A model generated the notes under the pieces. That model worked only from the letters and a program-made list of their open reading frames with translations. It searched no databases and was not told where the DNA came from. The position numbers and the translations under genes were made by a program. Shown piece by piece: positions 22,030 to 34,100 of a stretch of 64,000 nt of DNA. How positions within the stretch are numbered: the stretch's first letter is position 1; each line of letters opens with the position of its first letter. The DNA comes from Amoebophrya sp. A120 (lineage: Eukaryota > Sar > Dinophyceae > Syndiniales > Amoebophryaceae): positions 9,059,979 to 9,123,978 of the forward strand of contig CAJINV010000003.1 in assembly GCA_905178155.1 (NCBI GenBank). Direction: 5' to 3'.

Positions 22030-24498
22030 ACACAGGAGAAGCAGGGGATAGAATCGAAATGGCGCGATGTGGTCCAGCTACTTGCTGTCGCATTACATCT
22101 TTCTAGACACTGTGATCACTTGAAAAATCCGAAAGGGAACGGGAAGTCTAAGTTCGAGCATTTCACTTCGTCGACCCAGTACACTTTTCATTTCCGGCAG
22201 GAGTGCTCCTGGTGAAGTACGCAGGGAGGCACACGACCAACGCAAGCCTGAAGCTGAACGTAAATAATGATCTAAAAAACAGTTGTACCCAAATCACAAA
22301 AAGGACGCTGAAACAACCACAATGTGAAGGCTATTATAGATGTAGTTGTTCTGAGTGAGGTGTGAGGCATACAAAACTAACAAGTCGATATGTTTCACCC
22401 AAATAAGTATAATATCATGATCGGGGCGGCTTAACCCGGCAGCTTGAATTCCTCATCACAAAAAAAAAACCACAACCATGAGTAAAGCCAAGGATGAAGA
22501 GATCGACCTCTAGCTTCTCCTCTCCATGTATCTACCTATGCCATGATTGTTTTCGTTGAAGATACCGATCGCACGACAACGCAAGAACTGAGAGCTTTAG
22601 AATCTAAATGCAACTACGCGTGGGGGGTCTGGATTTATGATCATGTGCTCTGCTATCGTAGGATCGAATTGCCTGTTTTGGAGATCCTATAGTCTTTCTA
22701 GTAAGAGCTTCTGATCTCGGCCTTGCCCTCCATCCTGGCTCCCACTGACTATCCGGTCGCGGCGTTGTTACGCCACACATTGAAGAGGGAGCTTGCTCGG
22801 AGGCGTGATCGTCAAATTAAAAGTGGATCCTCGACCACATTGACAATTAGCAACTCTGGTGGTGGTGGTGGTATTAGGTGGTGATTGGCGTTGCCTCTTA
22901 CCTCAACCCTCGATAGACTCTGGGATGGGATGGGAGTTAGGTGGTGATTGGCGTTGCCTCTTACTCAATTCCTCGATAGCCCACAATACAACTCTGCTTC
23001 GCTATTTTTCAAAACGCCCACAATACAACCTAAGTGTGAACATCTCGCTACAGCTTTCACGAAGTGTCACCCCGTGAACAACTCCGAAACGGGCGGCGTA
23101 CTCCAAAACTTTCTTTGATGGCGGACAGACAAAGCAAGGTGGACAAGACAAGAGTGGTCAAAATCAAAATGAATCTGCGTAAAAATCATACAATAAACAA
23201 GGTAAGAAAGGGAAACGCTGGTGCTAGTGCGCGACATCAGACTCCTCGATATTAACTGAATATTTAGATTTACTCTTATTCTCCATTTCATTAGGTAGTC
23301 CATAATCTTCGTGTCGTTAGAGTTCTTGTTCTTCATAGTAGTTATCGTTTCTATAGTTCTTTCGTAGCTCTTGAATTGTACTTGTAGCTGAAAAAGGTAA
23401 AAGAAGAAAATGCACATCTACATAAGCGTCGTGTAAACGAAAACTACAGGCAGGAGAAACTGGAGAGAGCACCGCAGCACCCGAGAGGCTGTGCAGCAAC
23501 GCTGCAGATGCAGTGCTAGCGCTTTGTAAAAAACGAGAAGTCGATTTCTACATCGTCGCGGCTCTCACCCGAGTGCGGGTGCTGCTCGACGCTCAAGCTA
23601 TCATTGAAGATCATGTATTCAATATGACATAGTTATCGTAATAGAGATACGCAGCCATGTTGTAACTCGAACTCCCTGACATGGTAGCTGTATGCAAACA
23701 CTCTCGTCTTCATCTTGTATACAAACTATGACATATCATAACAATGACCATACACATCTTTATTTAGCGCAGGAAGGGCCGCTTAGTGATAGAGTGTTCA
23801 GTATAACCTAAAGCAATCCTTCCTCTTCATTTACCAAAAATGCGTCAAAAAGAAATGCTGATGCTTGTGCTTCTCCTTTGTTTTTTTCTTCAGTAGGGAC
23901 ACTAGTCAACACAATCAGGCCATAAGGAGCTTGCGCCTCGAGGCGCTGCGCTGTCCTTTTAATATTTCTGCCTAACCGTGAGAGTCACTCGGCGTCGACT
24001 GCGACACCTAGAGTGATCCTATATTGCCCGTGTTTGCGAATACGATGTAATAGAAGTGCAAGTAGTTGGAGATATTTATAACCTGAACAGAAGCAACAGC
24101 AAGGATGAATACAAAGGGAAAAGTTTTAAGGTCAAACTACAGTTGATGTGAAAAGACATAATACATTGGGGGTAAAAATCAAGTAGAAAGATGACAAACA
24201 AGGGCGTTAGGTTGTAAAAATGAAAGCGAATAAAAAGAAGCTCAAGAAGTAAAAGTGAAGGATCGATATTATCGGCCGGTTCAGTGATAAGATGCACAAT
24301 CAGAACAAATCTAACTGCAAATCGGAATGGTAGTAAAAGTAAATAATTGTACATTTACTGGTCCGGGAGGACGAAATTAGTCCCGGGGGGCTGTGAGCGA
24401 TGTGACCCAGTCGACACGGACAACGGCATGAACGACGACGCAACAAGAAGTACAACCTGCTATACGAATGCGATACGAATGTGCACAAATTGTAATTG
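22030..24498. other. long intergenic region
   Basis: About 2.5 kb, AT-richer than the coding blocks, with short open frames only on both strands and no family match. It contains a GGT run near 22856-22871 and a 63-bp tandem duplication (22874-22979). I see no RNA gene, promoter motif or mobile element that I can support. Confidence 0.55.
22874..22979. repeat. 63-bp tandem duplication
   Basis: The segment beginning TTAGGTGGTGATTGGCGTTG at 22874 is repeated from 22937, with small changes near its end (CTCAACCCTCGATAG versus CTCAATTCCTCGATAG). The second copy is partial. It lies in non-coding DNA. Confidence 0.85.
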
Positions 24499-27400
24499 TT
24501 AGTGCGACGCCATGTCGTATGCATTATAGATCTGCTGTCCAGGTCGGGCCTTCTCGAGCAGCGTCACATGGTACCGACGCGGCGATTCGTCCAACTGGTA
24601 CGGCAAATACTTTGGCTGCGGCTCGCTCTCTGACAATTGTTTGTGGTCTCGTGACACGCCCGCGAAGGCGTTCGGTCGCCAGTCGCCGCCGGACGGTTTG
24701 CTTTTGCCTTCCCTGTCCAATGCCGTTGTTATGAAATTGGAAAATTCTTCTTCTTATCTTTGCAGTATCTATTCCTCTACATATTCATTTCAAACAATAA
24801 CAGCAAAACGTTGACGTTGGCAGGCTTCACCAGCTGCCGGCGGAGGTGCCTAGGCCTTTCTTTGCATCTACTTACTACTGTAGTCTCGCGTCATCATCAT
24901 CATCATCATGCCCGGCATTTATTTTGTCTAAAAAAAACATCATGCCCCATCTACGGCCATCATGACTTGAGCCGCTGCAACCGATACAGATACTGGTGAA
25001 GTAAGAAGGTGAAGGGGATGTTCTCCCTTTGATACATATGGTCGCACTGCTATCGGCCGAGAGTTCGTGGCTCGCGTGCGACGACCAATCATCCATGTCC
25101 GAGTCGGAGCCGAAGGCCTGTTGTTGCTCGGCTGTTTGCAGCAGCGATGTGGTGCCACGACCCGAATGGTCCGAACGCGGTGTAGTAGAGGTTCGAGCCC
25201 TGCTGGGTTCATCTTCGCGGCTCTCTTGTGGAACTACGTGCGAAGCCAGCTGTTCGCTTTGGCTCAATTCGAAAGCCGCGCGATTTTCTGCGTTGTTCGG
25301 GCTGGTGGTGGGCGAGCTCAGCGAGGACCACAACATCGACGACCAGTCGCTAAAGCTTCCGGGCAGAAAGTCAAAGTATCGGTCCTGCTGCCTCTGCCAG
25401 TAATACTGCACGACAGTGATCACCGAGCTGGAGGGGGAAGGTTCCGCGAGCAGCTGGGTAGTACTAGCCGCAGTCGATGTCAAGGGAGCCTCGGCACCCG
25501 AAGGGTTCTTTTCCGCCCCGGTCGAATTTGTTACCCTTGTCCCGTCTTCCGCTCCACTTCGCGTGCGCAGCATGGCTTGCGGTTTACTTCCCTGGTGGAG
25601 TTGTGCAGCTTCCTGCTCTTGTGCGGCCCCCACCTCTGCTAGTGCCAGTCTTCCGGAATTCTCCTCCCAAGTGAAAAGTGGGCGATTCAGGGCGTCATAC
25701 GGAAACCGGTAGTCGGCCTTTCCGAACAACAGCTGGAAGATCCAGGGGGGCAGCATTTCGCGCAGCCACGATTCCGCTTGCTCCAGCAAAGCGTGCTTAC
25801 CGCCTTTATTTTTTCTGTCGTAGTTTGACAGCAGTGCATCACTTTTGCCTCCCGAGCCGGCGATACCACGGTCGTGGTCGCCTTCAGCGTCTTCGTCAGA
25901 AGCAGCGGCATGGTCCAGCACTTCATCCGCGTCCTCGTCCGGTCCAGCTGTCGCTGAAGATTGCATCTGCTCTGCCTTTGCTTCGTCCTCCCGATCTTGT
26001 TCCTCCATCGCAGCCCGCCAGTACTCGAAAAGGTCCGGCTCCTCCCGAAACGTGTCGTACGATTCAGTCTCGTCAAGCCATTCGCGCCACTCCGACAAGA
26101 TGTCATCCTGAACGTGCAGACTCGCGGACAGGCCCTGGAGCTTTAGTGCGCGGGTTTGCGCGGCCAGCAATGGGTCCGCATTTGGATTCAGATCGGAAGC
26201 GAGAACCATCATCGTGTCGCCCGCACTTTGATGTTCTTCGCGGCTCTGCGGCGTCGCTGTGCTGCTGCGCTCGTCACCACGGGAACGGGTCGGCGCGCCG
26301 CCCGCGGGGTCGACAGCCCGGTCTGGGGCCGCCCCAAGTGTGGCGGTCTGGAGAAAGCTTGAACCCTGTTCAACATCACCAGATGAAGAAAAAACCGATG
26401 CTCCAGCGAAAGGGTTCAGATCGAAAATACTGCTAGACACGTTCATCGCAGTGGTCGTTCCTTTCATCATATTACGCGCATCTTGCTCCCGATGTTGAAC
26501 ATGATACGGCGCAACGTCTACTTCGAGCTTCAAGTAGTGCTTGTCGCGCAGGACGCGGCGCCGGTAGAGCCGGGTTAGCAAGAGCAGCTCATACTCCGGG
26601 TCATCATTCAGCAGCCCTGGGGGGAGCACTTGCGACGCAACGTCCACCGTCAGGTGAGACCTGCGCGTTTCAGTGTTGGCAGGTGCGAACGACGAGGAGG
26701 AAGTAGATGACATCGATCCGCGCACCTGCGTTTTGTGGTCCGCCGTTTTACGATTCTTGGGCCGCTGCCGATCCGGATCTGGGGTGGTACTAAAGATGGA
26801 AGCAAACTGCAATGGCCCCTGACTGGAGTCGAAGATCTGCTTGCGATTTTTTCGGCGCCGGTGCCGCACGTCGCCGCGTCGCTGAAAGAGCTTTGCCGCA
26901 GTTGGTCTCACGGCCTCGTAGTCCTCGTCCGACCAGGGCCCCGACGCCGAGGCTCCAGCATCTGACGAGTCAGAGGAGACCACTTGATGCCTCGCAGATG
27001 AGTAGCGCATCATCTCGTCGGTGGTCACAGGTCGCGCATCAGCTGTACTGCTGGTGGTTCCTCGGGGCGGGGGCCTCGTCATGGTTCTGCCAGCTGCCGC
27101 CGCGGACGAATCAGAGTTGTTGTCAACGATCACGACGTCGTCGTGCTCCTTCCGGACGACTTCCATCATTGCATTTGCACCCCCATAATGTCGCTCCTCT
27201 GTCATAGGTGGAGCTGCTCCTGCTACAAGCTGTGACTTGTTGACAAACGCGACGTCGGCTTTGCCATCATCCTGCATCTTCCTCGCTGTACCAGCATCGC
27301 GGCGGGCTTTGTCGACGCCCTGAGGCCGGGTTGTCGCGGCTCCTGGTCGTGCTGCTCCTGCCTCGTGCGCAATATGCTTCTGCGCTGCGACTTCGTGTGG

Positions 27401-27829
27401 TGCCGCACTGAGCGTCGTATCAGACAGGTCCGAGGCTGCAACATTTCTCGTTCTTCTGGAAGATCCACTGTGACTGTCCCAGCTAGATGATGAGTTCACT
27501 GCTGCAGCCGGTGCCAAGCCTGCTGCTGCTGGTGCGCTCAACAAGTAGTTCGTTGTGTCGTTTAGTATCGGTGTCATCAACGTGCCGTCCCCTCGGACGG
27601 CAGGATCCGGCGCCAAACCCATTGCGGGGAATGCAAACAGGAAGAAACTCACACCGTAGGTAACCGCAACTCGTGGAAGGATCGAGGAATGTGACAACAA
27701 TTTGATTTCAGGTCGCGTGGCCACAAGTTGCGGTCCTGCTTCCTCGCGCCCACGGTACTTTGCGCAGGAAGGGCGAGGACTCGCAGCTGACAACATAGTG
27801 ATATTGGAAGCTGCAATTCTCATGTCCAT
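24499..27829 (-). CDS. large hypothetical signal-anchor protein
   Basis: A long frame from 27829 to about 25030 is followed by a short final exon (about 24720-24499, reading LDREGKSKPSGGDWRPNAF to AYDMASH and a stop). The intervening junction was not resolved. Near the N-terminus, VAVTYGVSFFLFAFPAMGL is a single hydrophobic segment that could be a signal anchor or cleaved signal. Most of the rest is Ser/Ala/Asp-rich and probably disordered. Islands of ordered, aromatic-rich sequence occur: WREWLDETESYDTFREEPD, SWLREMLPPWIFQLLFGK and VVQYYWQRQQDRYFDFLPG. I do not recognise a family. A secreted or membrane location is an inference from the hydrophobic segment. Confidence 0.6.
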
Positions 27830-29511
27830 GAAGATCGATGAACAAAGACAAACAGGTCACTGGCACTTCTGCTCAATAAAGTTACAACTCACTCTTCGCC
27901 CATTCCGGAGCCGGACCGAATCATCTATCAAACACTATAAGACTTCAATTGCTCTGATACAAATTAAAGATGAAATTACAACTAGGTATATGGGTGTAGT
28001 CCGTTTGGCTGTGGAATACAAAAATGAACGTCTCGAAAAATGTATAAAGTAAATAGGCACAAAAATCAGAAATAGGAGAATGGTGGTCGATGATAAAAGA
28101 GAAAACTGAAAAAGAAATTCAAATTTTGGGTCAGCAGTCAAAATAAAAAAATAAAAAACTATGATCGATTATAAAAGGTAAAGAAAGTAAAAATGAAAAA
28201 TGTAAATGAAAAAGAAAATAAAGAGTATAGGTGAAGGCTTTCGCTTTAGTCGTTTTTTTTGAAGGGGTCAGCAATAACGATGAAAAAAAGGATGCAACAA
28301 AAAATAATCTGAAGGGCTTAAATCACGGGGACGGACCTGTCGTCGGGGTAACAGGGCAATGTTAGTCAACATGCAAAATGATCACTTGCATACGCGTCCG
28401 CATGTCACCAATTTGGACTTCCTTCATAATAACTGTTTCGCTCAATCGTTCAATCGATATTATCACCTCCACACAGAACGAATACGAAACCGATTTGCAA
28501 ATTATGCATCGCGACGCAACCGACAACACATCAGCCCTACCCTCTCTATTTTGCCAACCGATTGCGATTTCAACTCAATTGTACATTTTCGCCGATTTTC
28601 AACAGTCCGAAATACGCTCGCACTCTACTGTTTAACGACAATATACTGCAGATTATCGAGGTTTATTCGAACGAAACTTGCTTCTCTTGTCAGGAGGAGG
28701 CCTCTTTGCAGTTTGTACCGAAAATCTAGTGTATGCGACTTGTTGATGACATACCGAACATTTTTCCTGTAATTTGCTAAAGACACGACCGACGACGAGT
28801 GCTACGCTATGAAGAAGGTAGACCCACTGGATGAAGATGGGTTACAATCGCCTTGTGATTACCTTCGCTGCGTAGCAGCGGTTTCGAGTGACATATTATG
28901 ACGCCGTTCCTCTTCACCGGGGTAGAGATCGAGAAAGGAATCCAGATGCCAAACATTGATAAATTTAGTCATCCTATGGATGATCCTCTGTGGCTTCGCC
29001 TTCGCGGCCAGATGAACATCACGAGGCGATAATTAGGGACAACAAGTAAGGCTTGCAAACTAACGCTAACCTGGGCGGTGGTGGTGGAGCATATGAACAA
29101 ATAAATTGTGGAATCAATACAGAGGATCCAGGCCGCGCAACTCATTCTCATTGTTGCGCACAACATTACAAAAGCTGCTTTTCTCTACAAACATAAATAC
29201 AGTATCGAGTGGTCATTCAGGATTGACCTTCTGCATTTCGTGTCTCAACAAAAAAAAAAACGCTGCCCGAATTTCAATGACTGCAGCGCTTTTGACAAAT
29301 TGCAAAATGACAAATACATGTAAAGGTGTAGCACTACTTCGACGTTACAAAAAATCACGGTTGGTTGGGTCTCTCATGAACATTAGTGGAAACGACCAAG
29401 AAACTACAGCGTTGCTTTTTTATACATGTTGATTTTTCATCGGTGTATATGAATTTACTGAGGTAGATACAATCATACTTTTCGTCGATCTGCTCGCGCA
29501 AAAAACTACGC
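27830..29511. other. AT-rich intergenic region
   Basis: About 1.7 kb with A-rich tracts (28030-28320). Some plus-strand frames, such as 28359-28772, are open but have irregular composition and no domain features, so I treat them as chance. No RNA gene or mobile element recognised. Confidence 0.55.
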
Positions 29512-30831
29512 CTACGTAGTTTCCACAACATTTGCAAGGAGTGCTAGCTGCGCTACCATCCCCTCCAAGGACCGCTTGGAGCTCGACGACGCAGAGACGT
29601 TGTTGATCGTGTCTTTCTGCTCCACCTCCTCCATGTCTTCGGGATCGACGTGCTGTCTGCGATTTCCATGCGTCACAGCCGTGCGATTTTCAGGCACCGA
29701 CGTGATTGTGTGTAGGTTTTCGCAGCCTTTCTGTTCTTCTGCTGGTACACATACGTGAACAAAAGTCTGGTCCTGTAGAGGGGATGGCTCCTGCACGCAT
29801 TTCGTTACTTTTTGCCTTCGTTTATTGCACTTCTTGCATGCAAACGCGGACTGGCAAACCCAGTCGCACACGCTCTTCGGCAACAAATTAATAAAAACAA
29901 ATACATAGTGCGCTCGCTTCTTGGGATGACCGAATTGTCACTGTTTGCCAAACGTACCATCTAAGTTCCAGGGTTGACCTAGCTGCTGACTACTCGGTAA
30001 TTTCAGCTGAGCGTGCTAGTCAGTGATCACATGATGTGTGTCGATCCTCGACAGAGGTACCGCTCAAATCTCGAAACCCTCCGGGCGCACCATTACCAGG
30101 ACGCACGCCTACAACCTCTATGTCTATTCATGCTTATCGACATCTTCGTTTCGACAGTGACAGAGACTATTCATGCTGCTGCCGTCCGACAGTGACAGAG
30201 GATGCCCTAATGCCAATTATTTTGTTCTTTTTCTGCATGAAACACAAACAAAATAGTTGAAACAGGAACAGCAACAGCTATAGCTCAAATAAACAAACGT
30301 AGTAAAAAGTACCTGCATCGGTGAATCGTCTTCCAACTCGTCCGGATCCACCAATTGAGCCGGAAGATGTTCGTCTATTTCTATGCTACCGGGAGCGCCA
30401 AAACTGTTGCGCGACTCGACAAACTCAGACTCCGCGTGTCTGGTAGAAGTCTCGTCGGCAGCTTGTAGTACTCGTGGCGTGAACAAGTTTGTTGGTCGAA
30501 AATTCACCTCGTCTGTTCGTGTCGGTATCGTCTTTTCCGCATCAAGAACATCATGCCTAGTGGCCGAATCATTGTCCGCGGTGTTGGAGGAGCTCAGAAT
30601 GTCCAGCAACATTTCGAACGGGGCATCGTGAACAACGACTGCTTTTTTTTCTGAAGCGGGAGATAAACTGCCACCCCCAGCGCTGTGTAGTGCACGATCC
30701 ACTCCAGAAGTCGAACAAGTCGTGAAAGGTTCAGATTCTGCGACCACGACCCTCCGTGGCACTGGGGCCTGCGCTCCTTGCCGCAACATCTCATTGAGTT
30801 GCGATATGCTCTTATCATTTAGAAAAGTCAT
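29512..30831 (-). CDS. hypothetical protein with a small Cys cluster
   Basis: Two exons, 30831-30313 and 29874-29512, are joined by a GT-AG intron of 438 bp with phase 0 on both sides (SPMQ joined to SVCDWVCQ). The start is the ATG at 30831 (MTFLNDKSISQLNEML), giving about 294 residues. The first exon encodes a polar, probably disordered region with one helical stretch (FEMLLDILSSSN). The second begins with a Cys cluster, CDWVCQSAFACKKCNKRR, whose spacing could bind zinc, followed by an acidic linker and a C-terminal hydrophobic helix (MVAQLALLANVV). The family is not recognised. The Cys cluster after a Trp is loosely reminiscent of chromatin-type zinc fingers, but too short to assign. Confidence 0.5.
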
Positions 30832-31165
30832 GCCCCCCAAACCAGAACACGAAATGCAATTTTGATTTTCTTGGAATCAATGCGCTTTACCCTATGTGCC
30901 AAAGTCAGTAAAGCCATAAAAACGCAGATCCGGGATTAGAAAAGAGCGCAACAGTTTGCAACGGTGATGCAGCGAACTCCGAAGAGTAAACTGAAGAAAC
31001 TTTTTGTGTCTAAGCATAAGCTGCAACTTGCACAAATAAATTTCTGATAACTTTCTGGACTTTTGCGTAGTACCACTCTCTCGCTGCTTTCAGCTGGATA
31101 GGAAGGAGTCGGTCATGTACAACCCCTCCTTATCCGCACAAGGTCGGCTATGCAGCTACGGAATC
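30832..31165. other. intergenic
   Basis: About 330 bp between two minus-strand genes. I see nothing recognisable in it. Confidence 0.5.
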
Positions 31166-34100
31166 TCATTTTACCTCGCTGTTACTTTTCTGAAAAGTAT
31201 TAAGTCGGTTCCAGTGGGTGCAGTTTTCTGTAGAATAACTCTGTTGGAGCTCGGCAACCTCTTCAAGAGGACAAACATCACCCAGGTCGTTTGGTCGCAA
31301 ACGGCGAGGAGGATCACACGGAGCGTCGTGGTCGTGCTGCTGCGGTTCATTTCTACGGAGGTGCCGGTGTTGCCACTGCGATTCGCCAGACGTGGGCGGA
31401 GAAACATGGCTGTAAACACAGCCCTTGCTGCCATCATGCTTTTGCTTGGCGTCCTTGTTGTGTGCCGCGGGTTCGCGTTCCTCACCAAGATCTGCCTTTG
31501 GACGATTACGCTCCTTCGCATCCGCTGGGGCTCTGGTAAAAACAAAAAGCCCAATAGCACTGTCGTTACCTCTGCACGGTCGAAATGATGTCTCTGTTCC
31601 TCGTTGGACGGCGACGGGGGGTCGGAATTCGGTGTGCAGCACTTGAGGACGTCGACGGGGCACTACAACCACCTGCAACACAAACATATCAAATCAGTAT
31701 GCCTGTACTCGTGCATGCACTTATGCACATTCCATAGGGAAATCGATCTGACGTTAAACCTTTTATACTAATTTGAAAAAAATGAAATATCTAAATCATG
31801 CTGTCTGAATCTGATTTCAGAAGAGTACCCTATCCGCTTCCTGCTCGTTCATCGTATCACACGTAGGCTCTTCGTTTCCTGGCGCGCTTCCTGGAACAGA
31901 AAGCAGGAGTGCCGATGAACAGGCGGATTTTCGCAGCCCAGGAGAATAGATGACGGCATTTTTCCTTGAGGGCGAGGGGGATCTGTTCCAGTATCCAGTT
32001 CCAGGGGCGTGGTAGGGTCCCTCTCGCATAGCGAGCGTGTGCGTCGTTTTCAAGGAAATGTGTGGCGACGAGAGCATCATCTGCAGTCGAGGAGTGAGAC
32101 GCCCCGTTGAATTCACGGTGCCCGTTCTTGCGCGCTCCACTTCTGAGTGCAAGTGCCGCGGCTTGAGGTGTAATAAAGTATGGACAACATTGTCCTCGAC
32201 TTTTTGTTTAGTTTCTCGATCGCGCATCTGCTCCTCTGCCTGTCCCTGGCCGTCATCGTTAGTCCTCCTGAACACGGGACCTATCGTATGTAAAAACGTC
32301 CCCACCCCATAGTTGTAATGCAAATCTGCATGCTGAAAATGTTTCTCATTCGGAGCCCTATGAGAAGCATTCTCTAGTCGTGTTTTGCAATTTGTCATGC
32401 TCCGATCAGCATTATCTACTAGATCTGTGATGCTGCTGAGCTAGCTCAAACAGCACTACACTACGAGTCCAAATTTGTCATGCAAAACAGCCAAAACTTG
32501 TGAATTTGTCTAGCCGAGTCCCCATCTTGACTATGGTGTGGGGACGTTTTTATTCACGATAGGACCGCACAACTCGTCATGTTCTTGTTCTAAAGCCTCC
32601 GTGGAGAAGTGTGCCTGACTTGCTTCCTCCACGTGTCGTGTGGTTCCCACGACTTGCTGGTCCTCGTCAAGAAGGTGCGGAAACGTCGCATGAAGATAGA
32701 CCTCCGCTTCTGCTCGGTTCTGAGCCTCGTCCGCGAGCCAGCTGGCAGAATCGCAGTTGGCAAATCGGGACCTGTTTGGAGGACTCACCGAAAACGGGTT
32801 TTCGCTCCACTTCGACGCGGGCGAAGAAGCCAACGAAATGGAAATCTGCGACTTGCAATTATTCCACTCGTGTAGCATATTTTTATTTTTTGAAACTGCC
32901 ATAATGTTGGCACTAGTACTCGAAATAACCTGATGTTGTACAACATCATCTGTGCGAAGCACGTTCCCGCTTCTCTTCTCTCTGGCTGCTGCTTCCTCCA
33001 GAGGGGACGAAGGACCTTGTTGCTTCTCGTTCTCCTGTAGCGCGTCTTCATGATCTTGTTCCACAACTTGTCCATCAGAATAGGTTCGCACGCGCACTTG
33101 TTCTGACGCCTCTTGACGAGCTCCAGCTCCTCCATGCCCCGCAGATCCGCTCTTCTTGGCAGCAGCTACATCACCGCCGAAAGAAGTTCTTGTAGGTAGA
33201 CGACCACAAGAACTCGCACTGCTTGTTCTACAAGTCGCCGTTGTTCTTGAAGCAGTGCTGTATTCTCGAAACAGTGTCTCCACCCCTTCCTGTATTCGCG
33301 AAACCATTGCACTTTCCTGCCGCTCCTCCGCTCCCACCACCGCCTCTCCTTCTTCCGGAACTGGAAGCAGAGGAAAACTGCACAACGGCGAACTGCTGTC
33401 GTCGACTTCATCGTCGATGTGAATGCGTGCTCCAAAAGTGCAAGAAGATCGTACCGGACGAGCATGGAGCGAGTCATCGCGATTATATCTGGTGCGCTTT
33501 TTACCACGGCACGAATCTTCCCTATCTCCGCTCGTTCTCCCAGCTCTTTTCGCTGAATCTTCTTGAGACAGGTGTGCTTCTCCTGGAGGGTGAAAAGTCG
33601 CCGGAGACGACGACGAAAAGTCGTCTTGAGACTCGTCTTCTGAAAGATCGTGGCTGCTTCGATGTGGCGTTTTTCCATTATATGTAGTAGCAGTGGTAGA
33701 GTCGGTGAAGGCGCGGCTGCTCCTGCTCCCAGATGCTTTTACAAAATCGTGGTTGTATTTGTCCGACTCTCCAATTATAGACGCTTTAGTAGAGTAGGCT
33801 CCTTTTCCTTTCCCTTTCGTATTTGTTGTACTGGTGTGCTTATTATACTCCTGACACCACCTCAGCAGCTCCTCCCGGAGTCTCGCGTTTTCACGTTCCA
33901 GTGCTGCGGTATGCACGCTGTCGCAGGTATTGGCGTCCGCATTTAGCGCAGCGGTATGCACCAGGCCGTCGCAGGTACTATTGGCTTCTCCTGCAAGACG
34001 TGGAGCGTGGTCAGCGTCACGATGCTCGTCCAGGCCATGCCTATCGCATGCGGGAGATGAACTATTGATCAAAATCGCAGCTATGCTTTCTTCAATCTCC

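Noticed and set aside
28343-28360. A stretch resembling the I-SceI homing-endonuclease site (15 of 18 bases)
   Set aside because: No homing endonuclease or intron is nearby, and three mismatches in AT-rich intergenic DNA are compatible with chance.
28359-28772. 137-codon plus-strand frame
   Set aside because: No ordered pattern, odd composition matching local AT-rich DNA, opposite to the strand of all neighbours.
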